Shown here: piece by piece, positions 1 through 5,334 of the stretch
How the letters are laid out: each line of letters starts with the position of its first letter
Position numbering within the stretch: position 1 is the stretch's first letter
Notes under the pieces: model-generated
What the model was told of the DNA's origin: nothing
What the model saw: the letters and a program-made list of their open reading frames with translations, nothing else
The model's database searches: none
Made by a program: the position numbers and the translations under genes
Assembly (NCBI GenBank): GCA_002168195.1
Contig: NHBP01000029.1
Span: 14,440-19,773 of the forward strand
DNA length: 5,334 nt
Source: Planctomycetaceae bacterium TMED10
GTDB lineage: Bacteria; Planctomycetota; Planctomycetia; Pirellulales; UBA7805
Reading direction: 5' to 3'

Positions 1-236
1 AGAGCTTCATATTCAGAACGCTCCTCCTCGATTTTTTTAGCACGATCGACAGCATCGAGCTTTGCACGAATTTCTTCGTCCAAAAGATCCATGTCACTGT
101 TTGTGCGTTGGAAGATTTGTTCTTCCTCAGCTGTCAATTCACGCTTTTCTTTTGCAGCCTCATCGAGTATTTCGGTCATGGCATGATATGCCTGGAGCCT
201 TTTCTCGTTAAGACCTTCAATGTATGCGTTAGACAT
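1..236 (-). CDS. Major capsid protein, HK97 fold, N-terminal part (runs off the window)
   Basis: This is the first 78 codons of a gene that continues past the left edge. It starts at ATG 236-234 (MSNAYIEGLNEK...), with a GGAG ribosome binding site at 247-244, seven bases upstream. The visible residues are highly charged and predicted helical: LTAEEEQIF at about 34-42, then heptad-like Leu/Ile spacing through DMDLLDEEIRAKLDAVDRAKKIEEE to about residue 72. This is the typical look of the delta domain, the N-terminal scaffolding arm of HK97-type capsid proteins, which directs assembly and is removed by the prohead protease encoded just upstream. No separate scaffold gene lies between protease and this gene, which fits a built-in scaffold. 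The capsid fold itself is not visible, so the call rests on the arm and on gene order. A separate scaffold protein is the main alternative. Confidence 0.85.
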   Translation of the reverse strand, partial: MSNAYIEGLNEKRLQAYHAMTEILDEAAKEKRELTAEEEQIFQRTNSDMDLLDEEIRAKLDAVDRAKKIEEERSEYEA

Positions 237-243
237 TAAATGT

Positions 244-247
244 CTCC
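244..247 (-). promoter_or_regulatory. Ribosome binding site of the capsid gene
   Basis: GGAG on the minus strand, seven bases before ATG 236-234. It supports this start, which begins a gene cut by the window edge. The 97-base gap between protease and capsid genes otherwise holds the hairpin at 307-326 and an AT-rich stretch. I see no convincing promoter there. Confidence 0.7.
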
Positions 248-306
248 TATTATTGTTGGTTTGTTAAATACCAAGTACGGCTCCGCACCTGGTTCTTTCC
301 CTCAGC

Positions 307-326
307 TCTGTGAGGCTCCTCACAGA
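307..326 (-). terminator. Strong hairpin between protease and capsid genes, possible RNA-processing or attenuation element
   Basis: Bases 307-314 (TCTGTGAG) are exactly complementary to 319-326 (CTCACAGA), an eight-pair stem with a four-base loop (315-318). It sits seven bases after the protease stop codon and about 70 bases before the capsid start. No run of U follows the stem in the direction of transcription, so a simple intrinsic terminator is unlikely and the feature type is only the nearest label. A 3' stability or processing element, or partial attenuation setting the capsid-to-protease ratio, would fit this position. The pairing is seen directly; the role is inference. Confidence 0.5.
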
Positions 327-333
327 AAGACTT

Positions 334-1164
334 TTAAAGGCGAGCTTTCAATTCGAGCTGCATCCGAGCAATAGATGCTGGGATTACAGCTGCGGGCTCG
401 CCGACTCGTAGCTCAGTAGCCACTTTGATGAGCTGATCGACTTCTTCGACGCTCAAAGGTTCGTTGTTAGCGAATCTTTCCATCAAAGATGTCCAGCTGT
501 TGCGATCTTCTATGCATTCAGGGCAATCAAGCGCTCTCACAGCTGTGCTTGTTGCCGGATACGCCGGATTCCCGACTGTTGACACTTCATGAAGGCGTAC
601 TTCACTCAATTCACGATTGTTTCCATCTTCACTCCAGGTGTCTCCACCAGGAGGAACCGAAAAACCAAAACTCATATGTCCCAAGTCGCCTCTTTTCACT
701 AATTCAGCGACATCATTGCCCCAGGTTGTGTCTGGCAAATCAGCCTGGACTCTCAACCCGTGACCGTCTTCTTCCAGACGGAGTGTTCTCGCCCTGGTTG
801 TTGCCAAGATCAGCTCAGGGTTGTGAGCGTGTAACAGCATCACATTATTCCTGGAACGCAAAGTCTTATCAAAAGCTCCACGTTTAATGATCTCAGTAAA
901 TGGCAGCTGCAAACTAGGAGAGTTCCAAACAGCTGCATAGCCTTCAAAGCTCCGTCCATCTTCAGCAGCCTCGATTTCAGCTGTTCTAATTTCAACTTTT
1001 GTTGATTCCATGTTTTCCTCCGATTCTGACGCATAAAGAGCTGCGACTTGTTTCTCAGCTGCAAACTGTGATTCATGACAGCCCACAACATTGCCAGGCT
1101 CGTCGTCCTTAATTACTGCGTAACCATCACAATCTGCGTGTTCAGTCACTACCGACCAGGGCAT
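334..1164 (-). CDS. Prohead (head maturation) protease, HK97 family, with N-terminal add-on module
   Basis: A serine protease of the phage HK97 prohead protease family (276 residues) that cleaves the scaffolding arm of the capsid protein and itself inside the procapsid. After a 51-residue front module comes the canonical start of the family, RTAEIEAAEDGRSFEGYAAVWN (about 60-81), then FTEIIKRGAF (89-98), LLHAHNPE with probable catalytic His114, GHMSFGFSV with probable catalytic Ser165, and HEVSTVGNPAYPAT with Glu193 as a likely third residue. The front module, DCDGYAVIKDDEPGNVVGCH (11-30) then AALYASE, recalls a short domain seen in several actinophage head proteins. A CPEC motif (214-217) follows the protease core. 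Start: ATG 1164-1162 has GGAGG six bases upstream; an adjacent ATG at 1167 is only three bases away. The gene overlaps the portal gene by 23 bases. A second start at 1011 would give a 225-residue protease. Confidence 0.92.
   Translation of the reverse strand: MPWSVVTEHADCDGYAVIKDDEPGNVVGCHESQFAAEKQVAALYASESEENMESTKVEIRTAEIEAAEDGRSFEGYAAVWNSPSLQLPFTEIIKRGAFDKTLRSRNNVMLLHAHNPELILATTRARTLRLEEDGHGLRVQADLPDTTWGNDVAELVKRGDLGHMSFGFSVPPGGDTWSEDGNNRELSEVRLHEVSTVGNPAYPATSTAVRALDCPECIEDRNSWTSLMERFANNEPLSVEEVDQLIKVATELRVGEPAAVIPASIARMQLELKARL
1009..1021 (-). promoter_or_regulatory. Internal ribosome binding site and in-frame start inside the protease gene
   Basis: GGAGG at 1021-1017, five bases before ATG 1011-1009, in the same frame as the protease. 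Translation from here would give 225 residues beginning MESTKVEIRTAEIEA, which is where ordinary HK97-type proteases begin. It is as good a ribosome binding site as that of the upstream start, so the gene may make both a long and a short protein, or the upstream 51 codons may be a separate in-frame extension. Sequence alone does not decide between them. Confidence 0.55.
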
Positions 1165-2572
1165 CATCTTCCTCCGTGATTTCAATTCCCTCCTGCATTG
1201 CTCGAATGTAAGCATCCAACGGGTCGTCAGGGTCAAGCATCGCTAATGGCTGCAACGCTGATGGTGGAATGCCAGTGTGTTCAATATCCAGTCCTGCAAT
1301 GGCAGCTGCTTGTTCTGGTTCATAACCAGACCCCACCAGCTGGGCTGCTATTGCGACTCTAGCTTTCAGCACTTGAAGGCTCGCTGCTTCTTGTTCACCC
1401 ATATTCAATGGCATTCTGAACTTGTCAGCTGCATCGTTTTCGATTGGACGCAGATCTTCATATCTTCTGATTTCATTTGCTGACATCCAACCATTATTGA
1501 GTGCAGTTGCATAAGCCTCGAAACGAGCTTTCTGATCTCCACGAAGTAATCCATCCATATTCAGATGAACAAAACTCGCCCCTGGAGTCAACCTGGACAA
1601 ATGACGTTCAAGCAGCTGCACATACGGGCGGATTGTGTGCTTTTCAAAAGCAAGAGCTTGTTGCTCAACTGATGCATAGCTCACGGCTCCTGGTTGGTTG
1701 TCTTGTACTAAAGCACTTGGCACTCTGTAAATGGCGCAGATCTCAGCTCTTTGAAACTGACGGAGCTGAAGCAGCTGCATTTGGTCAGCTGTAAAGCTCA
1801 GAGGAGTGAATTTGGCTCCTCCAGTGAGTACAGCTGCACTGTGAGCATTAGATCGTCCTGTGTTTGTTGCATGCCAGTGATCGGACAAAGCCTGAACTTG
1901 TTCAGCTGTAAGATCGCCTGGGTATTCGATAATTCCAGTGGAGCTTGTTCCTTGACCAAAGTACCTTGCTTGAAAATCTTCCCCTACAGCTGTCAATCCC
2001 ATCGCTTCACGACATTGATCGACTGGTGATAAGCCTCGCAACGTTCCAGGCATTTGGACCAGGGGAATATGCAAACATTCATCAACTGATAAAACTGCGT
2101 TTTCATTTCCATTGTTGACTTCGTATACAGGGGTTCTGCCTTGAGTTTTGATCGTCACATATTGCGGATTAAGAACCGTTAAACCTAGAACCTCACCAAT
2201 GTCATCTCTCGTCACATGAATGAAAGCATTTCCATCGACTAACAAGCTCACCATAATTTGCGAAATCATTGAATGGTTAGTGAATGAAGGGTCAGCTGGA
2301 TCCGGCACATCAATCCATGCTTCCTTCGGTCTGTATGGTCGTCTCTGTCCATCAAAACGAATCATCTGATCCATTGGCAGAGTGCTCACTGTGTCAGCTA
2401 GAAGTCTTATACACGCCCAAGCAGTCGTGATCTTCATTGCCCCGTCTTCCGACATGGGCATTCCAGAGGCTGTTTGCCTCCCATACATATCACGACCAGT
2501 TCCAAACATAGTCTGGAAAGAGATCTTTCTTTCTTCTTGATGAGGGCTGAATGCCCTTCGAATAATGCTCAT
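1142..2572 (-). CDS. Portal protein, HK97 family
   Basis: The portal protein (476 residues) forms the twelve-subunit ring at one head vertex through which the terminase drives DNA and to which the tail connector attaches. Family marks are clear: KITTAWACIRLLADTVSTLP (47-66), the conserved early helix; LLVDGNAFIHVTRD (110-123); LNPQYVTI (134-141); ECLHIPLVQMPGTLRGLSPV (165-184); the stem and wing stretch with ARYFGQGTSSTGIIEYPG (202-219); and RAEICAIYRVPSALV (275-289) followed by SYASVEQQALAFEKHTIRPY (298-317). Length is normal, with a C-terminal tail of about 80 residues ending in an acidic patch. Start: ATG 2572-2570 has AGGA five bases upstream and overlaps the previous stop codon in an ATGA. 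Its last codons carry the protease ribosome binding site. Family assignment is very sure. Confidence 0.96.
   Translation of the reverse strand: MSIIRRAFSPHQEERKISFQTMFGTGRDMYGRQTASGMPMSEDGAMKITTAWACIRLLADTVSTLPMDQMIRFDGQRRPYRPKEAWIDVPDPADPSFTNHSMISQIMVSLLVDGNAFIHVTRDDIGEVLGLTVLNPQYVTIKTQGRTPVYEVNNGNENAVLSVDECLHIPLVQMPGTLRGLSPVDQCREAMGLTAVGEDFQARYFGQGTSSTGIIEYPGDLTAEQVQALSDHWHATNTGRSNAHSAAVLTGGAKFTPLSFTADQMQLLQLRQFQRAEICAIYRVPSALVQDNQPGAVSYASVEQQALAFEKHTIRPYVQLLERHLSRLTPGASFVHLNMDGLLRGDQKARFEAYATALNNGWMSANEIRRYEDLRPIENDAADKFRMPLNMGEQEAASLQVLKARVAIAAQLVGSGYEPEQAAAIAGLDIEHTGIPPSALQPLAMLDPDDPLDAYIRAMQEGIEITEEDDALVGSD
1171..1175 (-). promoter_or_regulatory. Ribosome binding site of the protease, inside the end of the portal gene
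   Basis: GGAGG six bases before ATG 1164-1162 and three bases before ATG 1167-1165. The spacing favours the second of the two consecutive ATG codons. It lies within the portal reading frame, so ribosomes finishing the portal pass over it. Confidence 0.65.
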
Positions 2573-2700
2573 GAAGTTCCTAATCCAATTAAGACGAGTG
2601 CGACCCCTCCTCCTATCAAGCCAACAGGCAAGCTAATGAGGACAAGACCAGCGATAACAAGACCGATTCCGGTCAATTCAATTAAAGTATTAAAGTTCAT
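2569..2700 (-). CDS. Small two-helix membrane protein between P-loop protein and portal
   Basis: A 43-residue reading frame. It begins with ATG 2700-2698, which overlaps the stop of the P-loop gene (ATGA), and ends with TGA 2571-2569, which overlaps the portal ATG (ATGA again). From residue 9 on it is almost wholly hydrophobic and rich in Gly, Leu, Val and Ile. Two likely membrane helices, about 9-23 and 27-41, are joined by a Leu-Pro-Val-Gly turn; Glu8 is the only charged side chain. Upstream is only a weak AGAAGA, so translation probably depends on coupling. Exact fit to both neighbours with no gap argues strongly that it is real. The family is not recognised. Small hydrophobic proteins occur at this place in some actinophages, but I know no function; a holin-like role is possible but unsupported. 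Confidence 0.8.
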   Translation of the reverse strand: MNFNTLIELTGIGLVIAGLVLISLPVGLIGGGVALVLIGLGTS

Positions 2701-3176
2701 TCTTCTGCGTGAAAAACCTTGATTCTGGGATCGTCAGGTTCTTCGTACCTTTCAAAATACATATCAATAAATTCGTGCCAAGCTCCTGGCCTTCCAGCTT
2801 CTTCAGCTCTGTTATGAGCAGTTTCTGGTGACACTTCTAAAACAGTCATACTGGCTTTATGACCTACTAAATATCTGTATCTCTGCTCATTAGTAGGAGC
2901 AAGAGCTGTCAGATATGCCCTATTGACTTCTGATGGATACCTCAAACGCCTCAACAAAGACTTTTGAGCTGTCCACACAAATGACTTGACTTGATCTGAA
3001 TGCTCATGTGTCCCAAGAGGAGTCAAAGCCATCATCAGTCTGTCAAATTCAATAACGAGATCACCTGGTTTGGAAACTGCATCAACTGTTGTTGATTTTC
3101 CTGCACAAGGAGCGCCGACAATAGCCGTCACTGGAGTCCATTTAAATTTTGAGTATGTCAATGGTTTCTGAGTCAT
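2697..3176 (-). CDS. P-loop kinase-like ATP-binding protein of the packaging module, role unknown
   Basis: A 159-residue protein with a clear Walker A loop GAPCAGKST (21-29) after a short beta strand (VTAIV). GDLVIEFDRLMMAL (38-51) follows, in which Asp45 sits where small kinases often bind substrate or metal. Later come AYLTALAPTNEQRYRYL (87-103), VLEVSPETAHNRAEEAGRP (112-130) resembling a lid with Arg123 and Arg129, and a helix ending FIDMYFERYEEP (136-147). This order resembles the small P-loop kinase (AAA_33 or zeta-like) superfamily and proteins beside large terminases in actinobacterial phages. Substrate and role are unknown. Start: ATG 3176-3174 overlaps the terminase stop (ATGA) and lacks a ribosome binding site, so coupling to the terminase is likely; an in-frame ATG at 3263 lies deep inside the terminase gene and is less likely. 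The gene contains no CAGCTG, unlike its larger neighbours. Confidence 0.85.
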   Translation of the reverse strand: MTQKPLTYSKFKWTPVTAIVGAPCAGKSTTVDAVSKPGDLVIEFDRLMMALTPLGTHEHSDQVKSFVWTAQKSLLRRLRYPSEVNRAYLTALAPTNEQRYRYLVGHKASMTVLEVSPETAHNRAEEAGRPGAWHEFIDMYFERYEEPDDPRIKVFHAEE

Positions 3177-4690
3177 AAAGTAATCAATCTTGGTGGCGGT
3201 TTCGGCTGCCAATCGCTCGCCCCGACTTGCAAACGGTGCATGGCGAGAAGCATTGCGATGCAAGCGTCAATGTGTCGCTTTGAACGCCCTTTCGAGAGTG
3301 TCCAAAAATCTGTGTATTCACGTCGAACAGCTGCTGTTACATGATCCGCCAGGGTTGGATCACCGTCATGAACAACTGATCCACTGACAACCAGGTCATA
3401 TCCACTAGCCACAATCCCGCTCATACGTGATGGAGACTGCGGAATTTCCACAGTTGCGATCCCTTCGTCTTGAAGCATCAAAGCTGGGACTTCAAAAAAC
3501 CTGGGATCGTAGACAACTTCGAGCAATTCATATTGCTTGTCTAGCCCTCTGATGTAGTTGATGACTTCTAGGTGGTCGATTCGCCCGTCTTTGGGTTCCC
3601 AAACTCTTGAACGAATATGATATTTGCCGTCTTTCTCAGTAGCAAGAACAACAGCTGTTGTGTCTCGCTTGAGAGCTACGTCAACTCCCACGACTATTTG
3701 ATCGCCGTCGTTAATTTCAACTTGACCTTCACAATCGCCCCAAGCACCAGGGTGATCTCCCAGCCAGTTCTGTTCTTCCATTGTCACCCACTGGTTAAGA
3801 AAGAATCTGCGAACTTCTGTTTCAGGCATTGAGCCTGTTTGATCTCTGTAAAACTCTGGACTCACGATTGTGCCATACGAAGGATTAGCTTTTTCAAAAG
3901 CGTCATCATTCAAGTCGCAGCCTTCAGGAGCTTCAGCAATAAAAGAATAGAAAGCTGGGTCTTCTTCAGGAGCTGTGATTGCTTCTTTTGCTCGCTGATA
4001 TTGATTCCAGCAAATTGAGTCCCTATCAAATCCAGCTGTTGTCAGCTGCACAACCAGGGGTTGCTCTCTCGCTCCGGTTGATCTTGCCAAGGTGCCATGC
4101 ACCAATTCGCCCCTGGTCCCTTCCCAGACGTGAAGCTCGTCGCAAAATAAACCAGATACGTTCTTGCCATCCAGGTTCGATCCGTGCTTTCTAGCTGAAG
4201 CTGAAACTCTAATGATCCTAGAATCAATCTCAGGAATCACCAGCTCCCCTTCATAGATCTGCACCACCTGGGAAAGCGTCGGCGATCTTTCAACCATTCT
4301 TCTAGCAGCTGAGAACAGCAAGTCTGCTTGATCGTCATTGCCAGCTGCGACAACAATCAGTGGCGATGTTGTAGCAGCGTCATCAGCTCCCATTGCTAAC
4401 CAAAGAGCAAGAGCTGCACACAATTCAGTTTTGCCCTGCTTCTTAGCCAGGCTGATATACGACCACCTGTGTTTTCTTTTGCCTTCATCGTCGAGCTCAA
4501 GCAGCTCCACTAAGAGTCTCACTTGCCAGGGCAGCAACTCGAATGGTTTACCCACCCACTTTGAAGACGTATGAACACAGTTGGCAGTTATCCAAGAAGA
4601 AGCAAACCAGCCAGCTGATCGTTCTTCTCTGTGTTCAATTTCCTGCAACCAATCGCTTCTAGATTCGGAGCTAGTCCGCACCCAATTCAT
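3173..4690 (-). CDS. terL: Terminase large subunit (packaging ATPase and nuclease)
   Basis: This protein (505 residues) powers DNA translocation into the prohead with an N-terminal ATPase and cuts the concatemer with a C-terminal RNase H-like nuclease. FELLPWQVRLL (50-60) is the usual adenine-binding region. SLAKKQGKTEL (80-90) is the Walker A variant of HK97-type terminases, SGLFCDELHVWE (179-190) is Walker B with Asp184 and Glu185, and QLTTAG (215-220) is the coupling motif. The nuclease acids appear as Asp337 in VVGVDVALKRD, Asp395 in VVYDPRFF and Asp475 in RHIDACIAM. All key residues are present and the length is normal. ATG 4690-4688 is the only plausible start: the frame closes upstream at 4717-4715. 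It has no ribosome binding site and a five-pair hairpin ends one base before it. It follows the small terminase by 60 bases and overlaps the next gene by four. Confidence 0.97.
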   Translation of the reverse strand: MNWVRTSSESRSDWLQEIEHREERSAGWFASSWITANCVHTSSKWVGKPFELLPWQVRLLVELLELDDEGKRKHRWSYISLAKKQGKTELCAALALWLAMGADDAATTSPLIVVAAGNDDQADLLFSAARRMVERSPTLSQVVQIYEGELVIPEIDSRIIRVSASARKHGSNLDGKNVSGLFCDELHVWEGTRGELVHGTLARSTGAREQPLVVQLTTAGFDRDSICWNQYQRAKEAITAPEEDPAFYSFIAEAPEGCDLNDDAFEKANPSYGTIVSPEFYRDQTGSMPETEVRRFFLNQWVTMEEQNWLGDHPGAWGDCEGQVEINDGDQIVVGVDVALKRDTTAVVLATEKDGKYHIRSRVWEPKDGRIDHLEVINYIRGLDKQYELLEVVYDPRFFEVPALMLQDEGIATVEIPQSPSRMSGIVASGYDLVVSGSVVHDGDPTLADHVTAAVRREYTDFWTLSKGRSKRHIDACIAMLLAMHRLQVGASDWQPKPPPRLITL

Positions 4691-4691
4691 T

Positions 4692-4709
4692 GCAGCACAA
4701 ACAGGCTGC
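4692..4709 (-). promoter_or_regulatory. Small hairpin abutting the large terminase start codon
   Basis: In the message, GCAGC (4709-4705) can pair with GCTGC (4696-4692) around an eight-base loop. The stem ends one base before the ATG of the large terminase, and no Shine-Dalgarno sequence is visible there. It could hold back initiation of the terminase. Five pairs is short, so chance is a real alternative. Confidence 0.3.
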
Positions 4710-4750
4710 GAAGCTCAGGTCGGTGGGCAATATCCAAATTACAGCACCCG

Positions 4751-5269
4751 TCAGGCTTCTTCAGCCAAACCTTTTTCATCATCTGTCCCTCCAATAGTCC
4801 AGGCTTCAACTGCTACTGGATCAGGAGGAGCTGGAAGCCGTTCATTAATTTGTTGAACCGTCAATCCAGCTTGAGCAACTGTCAAGCCAAGAGCTGCTCT
4901 AGCTTTAGGAGTGAGGCCAAGTTCGTTTTCAAGTCTTATAATCGCAGCTTCTAATTTCAAAGCCGTATCAAAGAAAGGGTTCGGTCGCAGCTGCCCAGTG
5001 GAACCAGCCACCTGAGGTTCTTCCGAAGCAATACTCAAAGCAGCTTCAAAATTAGCCCTCAACTTAAACAACCTTTCAACAACTGGTTTATCTTCAGGGC
5101 GAGCTGCGTTTCCAGCTGGTGACGACCAATAAAGCTCCCAATCATTCATCTGATTTGGGAATGGTGGCTCGCCAGGGTCAAACTTCTGACCTTCCAGAAG
5201 AACCAAACTGCTCTTTGATCGCCCATTTAGTTGCTCATTTGGGCGTGGTATCGGTCCTCTTTTACCCAT
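4751..5269 (-). CDS. terS: Terminase small subunit, P27 family
   Basis: The DNA-recognition subunit of the packaging motor (172 residues). It binds the packaging site as an oligomer and delivers DNA to the large subunit encoded next. The basic N-terminus MGKRGPIPRPNE (1-12) is typical. A central helical region includes LFKLRANFEAALSI (67-80), and the P27 signature follows as STGQLRPNPFFDTALKLEAA (90-109) and RLENELGLTPKARAALGL (112-129). An acidic tail (about 149-172) ends in EEA and may contact the large subunit, by analogy. Start: ATG 5269-5267 has GGAG eight bases upstream at 5281-5278. The frame stays open to an ATG at 5332, but that would add 21 hydrophobic residues unlike the family, so I reject it. 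It is the first complete gene of the row. Confidence 0.93.
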   Translation of the reverse strand: MGKRGPIPRPNEQLNGRSKSSLVLLEGQKFDPGEPPFPNQMNDWELYWSSPAGNAARPEDKPVVERLFKLRANFEAALSIASEEPQVAGSTGQLRPNPFFDTALKLEAAIIRLENELGLTPKARAALGLTVAQAGLTVQQINERLPAPPDPVAVEAWTIGGTDDEKGLAEEA

Positions 5270-5334
5270 TTCATTTTCTCCAAATATCACTTTTAGTGGT
5301 TTTATAAAAAAAACAAACTCTAAAATTTGCATCA
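5270..5334 (-). promoter_or_regulatory. AT-rich leader before the small terminase
   Basis: This holds the GGAG ribosome binding site (5281-5278), a small inverted repeat CACTAAAAGTG (5298-5288, four pairs), and an unbroken run of eight T on the minus strand (5313-5306) leading into TATAAA (5306-5301). TATAAA could serve as a -10 box, but no good -35 box lies 16-18 bases upstream, so a promoter is only possible. No gene is visible here; an upstream gene may end outside the window. Confidence 0.3.

Noticed and set aside
248..275. Tiny GTG-initiated frame of 12 codons between protease and capsid genes
   Set aside because: Too short, with poor ribosome binding site spacing and no resemblance to any leader peptide.
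237..290. Possible promoter before the capsid gene (TTGGTA and TAATAG spaced about 16 bases)
   Set aside because: The -10-like box lies beside the ribosome binding site, so a transcript starting from it would lack the GGAG needed to translate the capsid gene.
489..887. Long open frame on the plus strand opposite the protease
   Set aside because: It is a shadow of the protease gene: rich in Cys, His and Leu runs, no ribosome binding site and no family resemblance. The same holds for the other plus-strand frames opposite portal and terminase genes.
840..1091. Minus-strand frame of 83 codons within the protease gene
   Set aside because: It overlaps the protease in another frame, lacks any recognisable motif, and the protease frame has clear catalytic signatures through this region.
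3177..3263. Upstream start extending the P-loop protein by 29 residues
   Set aside because: It would lie deep in the terminase gene, whereas ATG 3176 forms an exact ATGA junction and leaves a normal lead into the first strand and Walker A loop.
3648..3661. Perfect 14-base palindrome around a CAGCTG in the large terminase gene
   Set aside because: It encodes Thr-Thr-Ala-Val-Val next to the first nuclease aspartate, a conserved stretch, so coding explains it.
5267..5332. Upstream start extending the small terminase by 21 residues
   Set aside because: The added residues are hydrophobic and unlike the family's basic N-terminus, and the inner ATG has a well-placed GGAG.

Overview
The window is a stretch of a tailed double-stranded DNA bacteriophage (or prophage) genome: the DNA-packaging and head module of an HK97-fold virus, probably a siphovirus. 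Every gene I can support lies on the minus strand and is read from the right end of the window to the left. Base composition is moderate, neither strongly AT- nor GC-rich. I see no integrase, tRNA, CRISPR array, transposon or host gene. The host cannot be read directly. The P-loop protein beside the large terminase and the short Asp-Cys-Asp-Gly-Tyr-Ala module at the front of the protease resemble proteins I associate with phages of Actinobacteria. Together with the modest GC content, this makes an aquatic low-GC actinobacterial host a reasonable guess, but it is only a guess.

Layout in transcription order: an AT-rich leader (5334-5270); small terminase subunit, P27 type (5269-4751); a 60-base gap with a small hairpin against the next start codon; large terminase ATPase/nuclease (4690-3173); a 159-residue P-loop kinase-like protein of unknown role (3176-2697); a 43-residue, very hydrophobic two-helix membrane protein (2700-2569); the HK97-family portal (2572-1142); the prohead protease with an N-terminal add-on module (1164-334); a 97-base gap with a strong hairpin (326-307); and the start of the major capsid protein (236 to beyond base 1), whose visible part is a charged coiled-coil scaffolding arm.

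The known parts fit together as follows. The small terminase recognises the phage DNA. The large terminase pumps it through the portal ring and cuts it. The capsid protein assembles around the portal using its N-terminal arm as scaffold, and the protease then removes that arm so the head can mature and fill. The less usual parts are the two small genes between large terminase and portal. Each junction there is a four-base ATGA stop/start overlap, so large terminase, P-loop protein, membrane protein and portal look translationally coupled. The protease has two good ribosome binding sites in one frame, which could give a long and a short form. The hexamer CAGCTG occurs 27 times in the window but is absent from the P-loop and membrane-protein genes.
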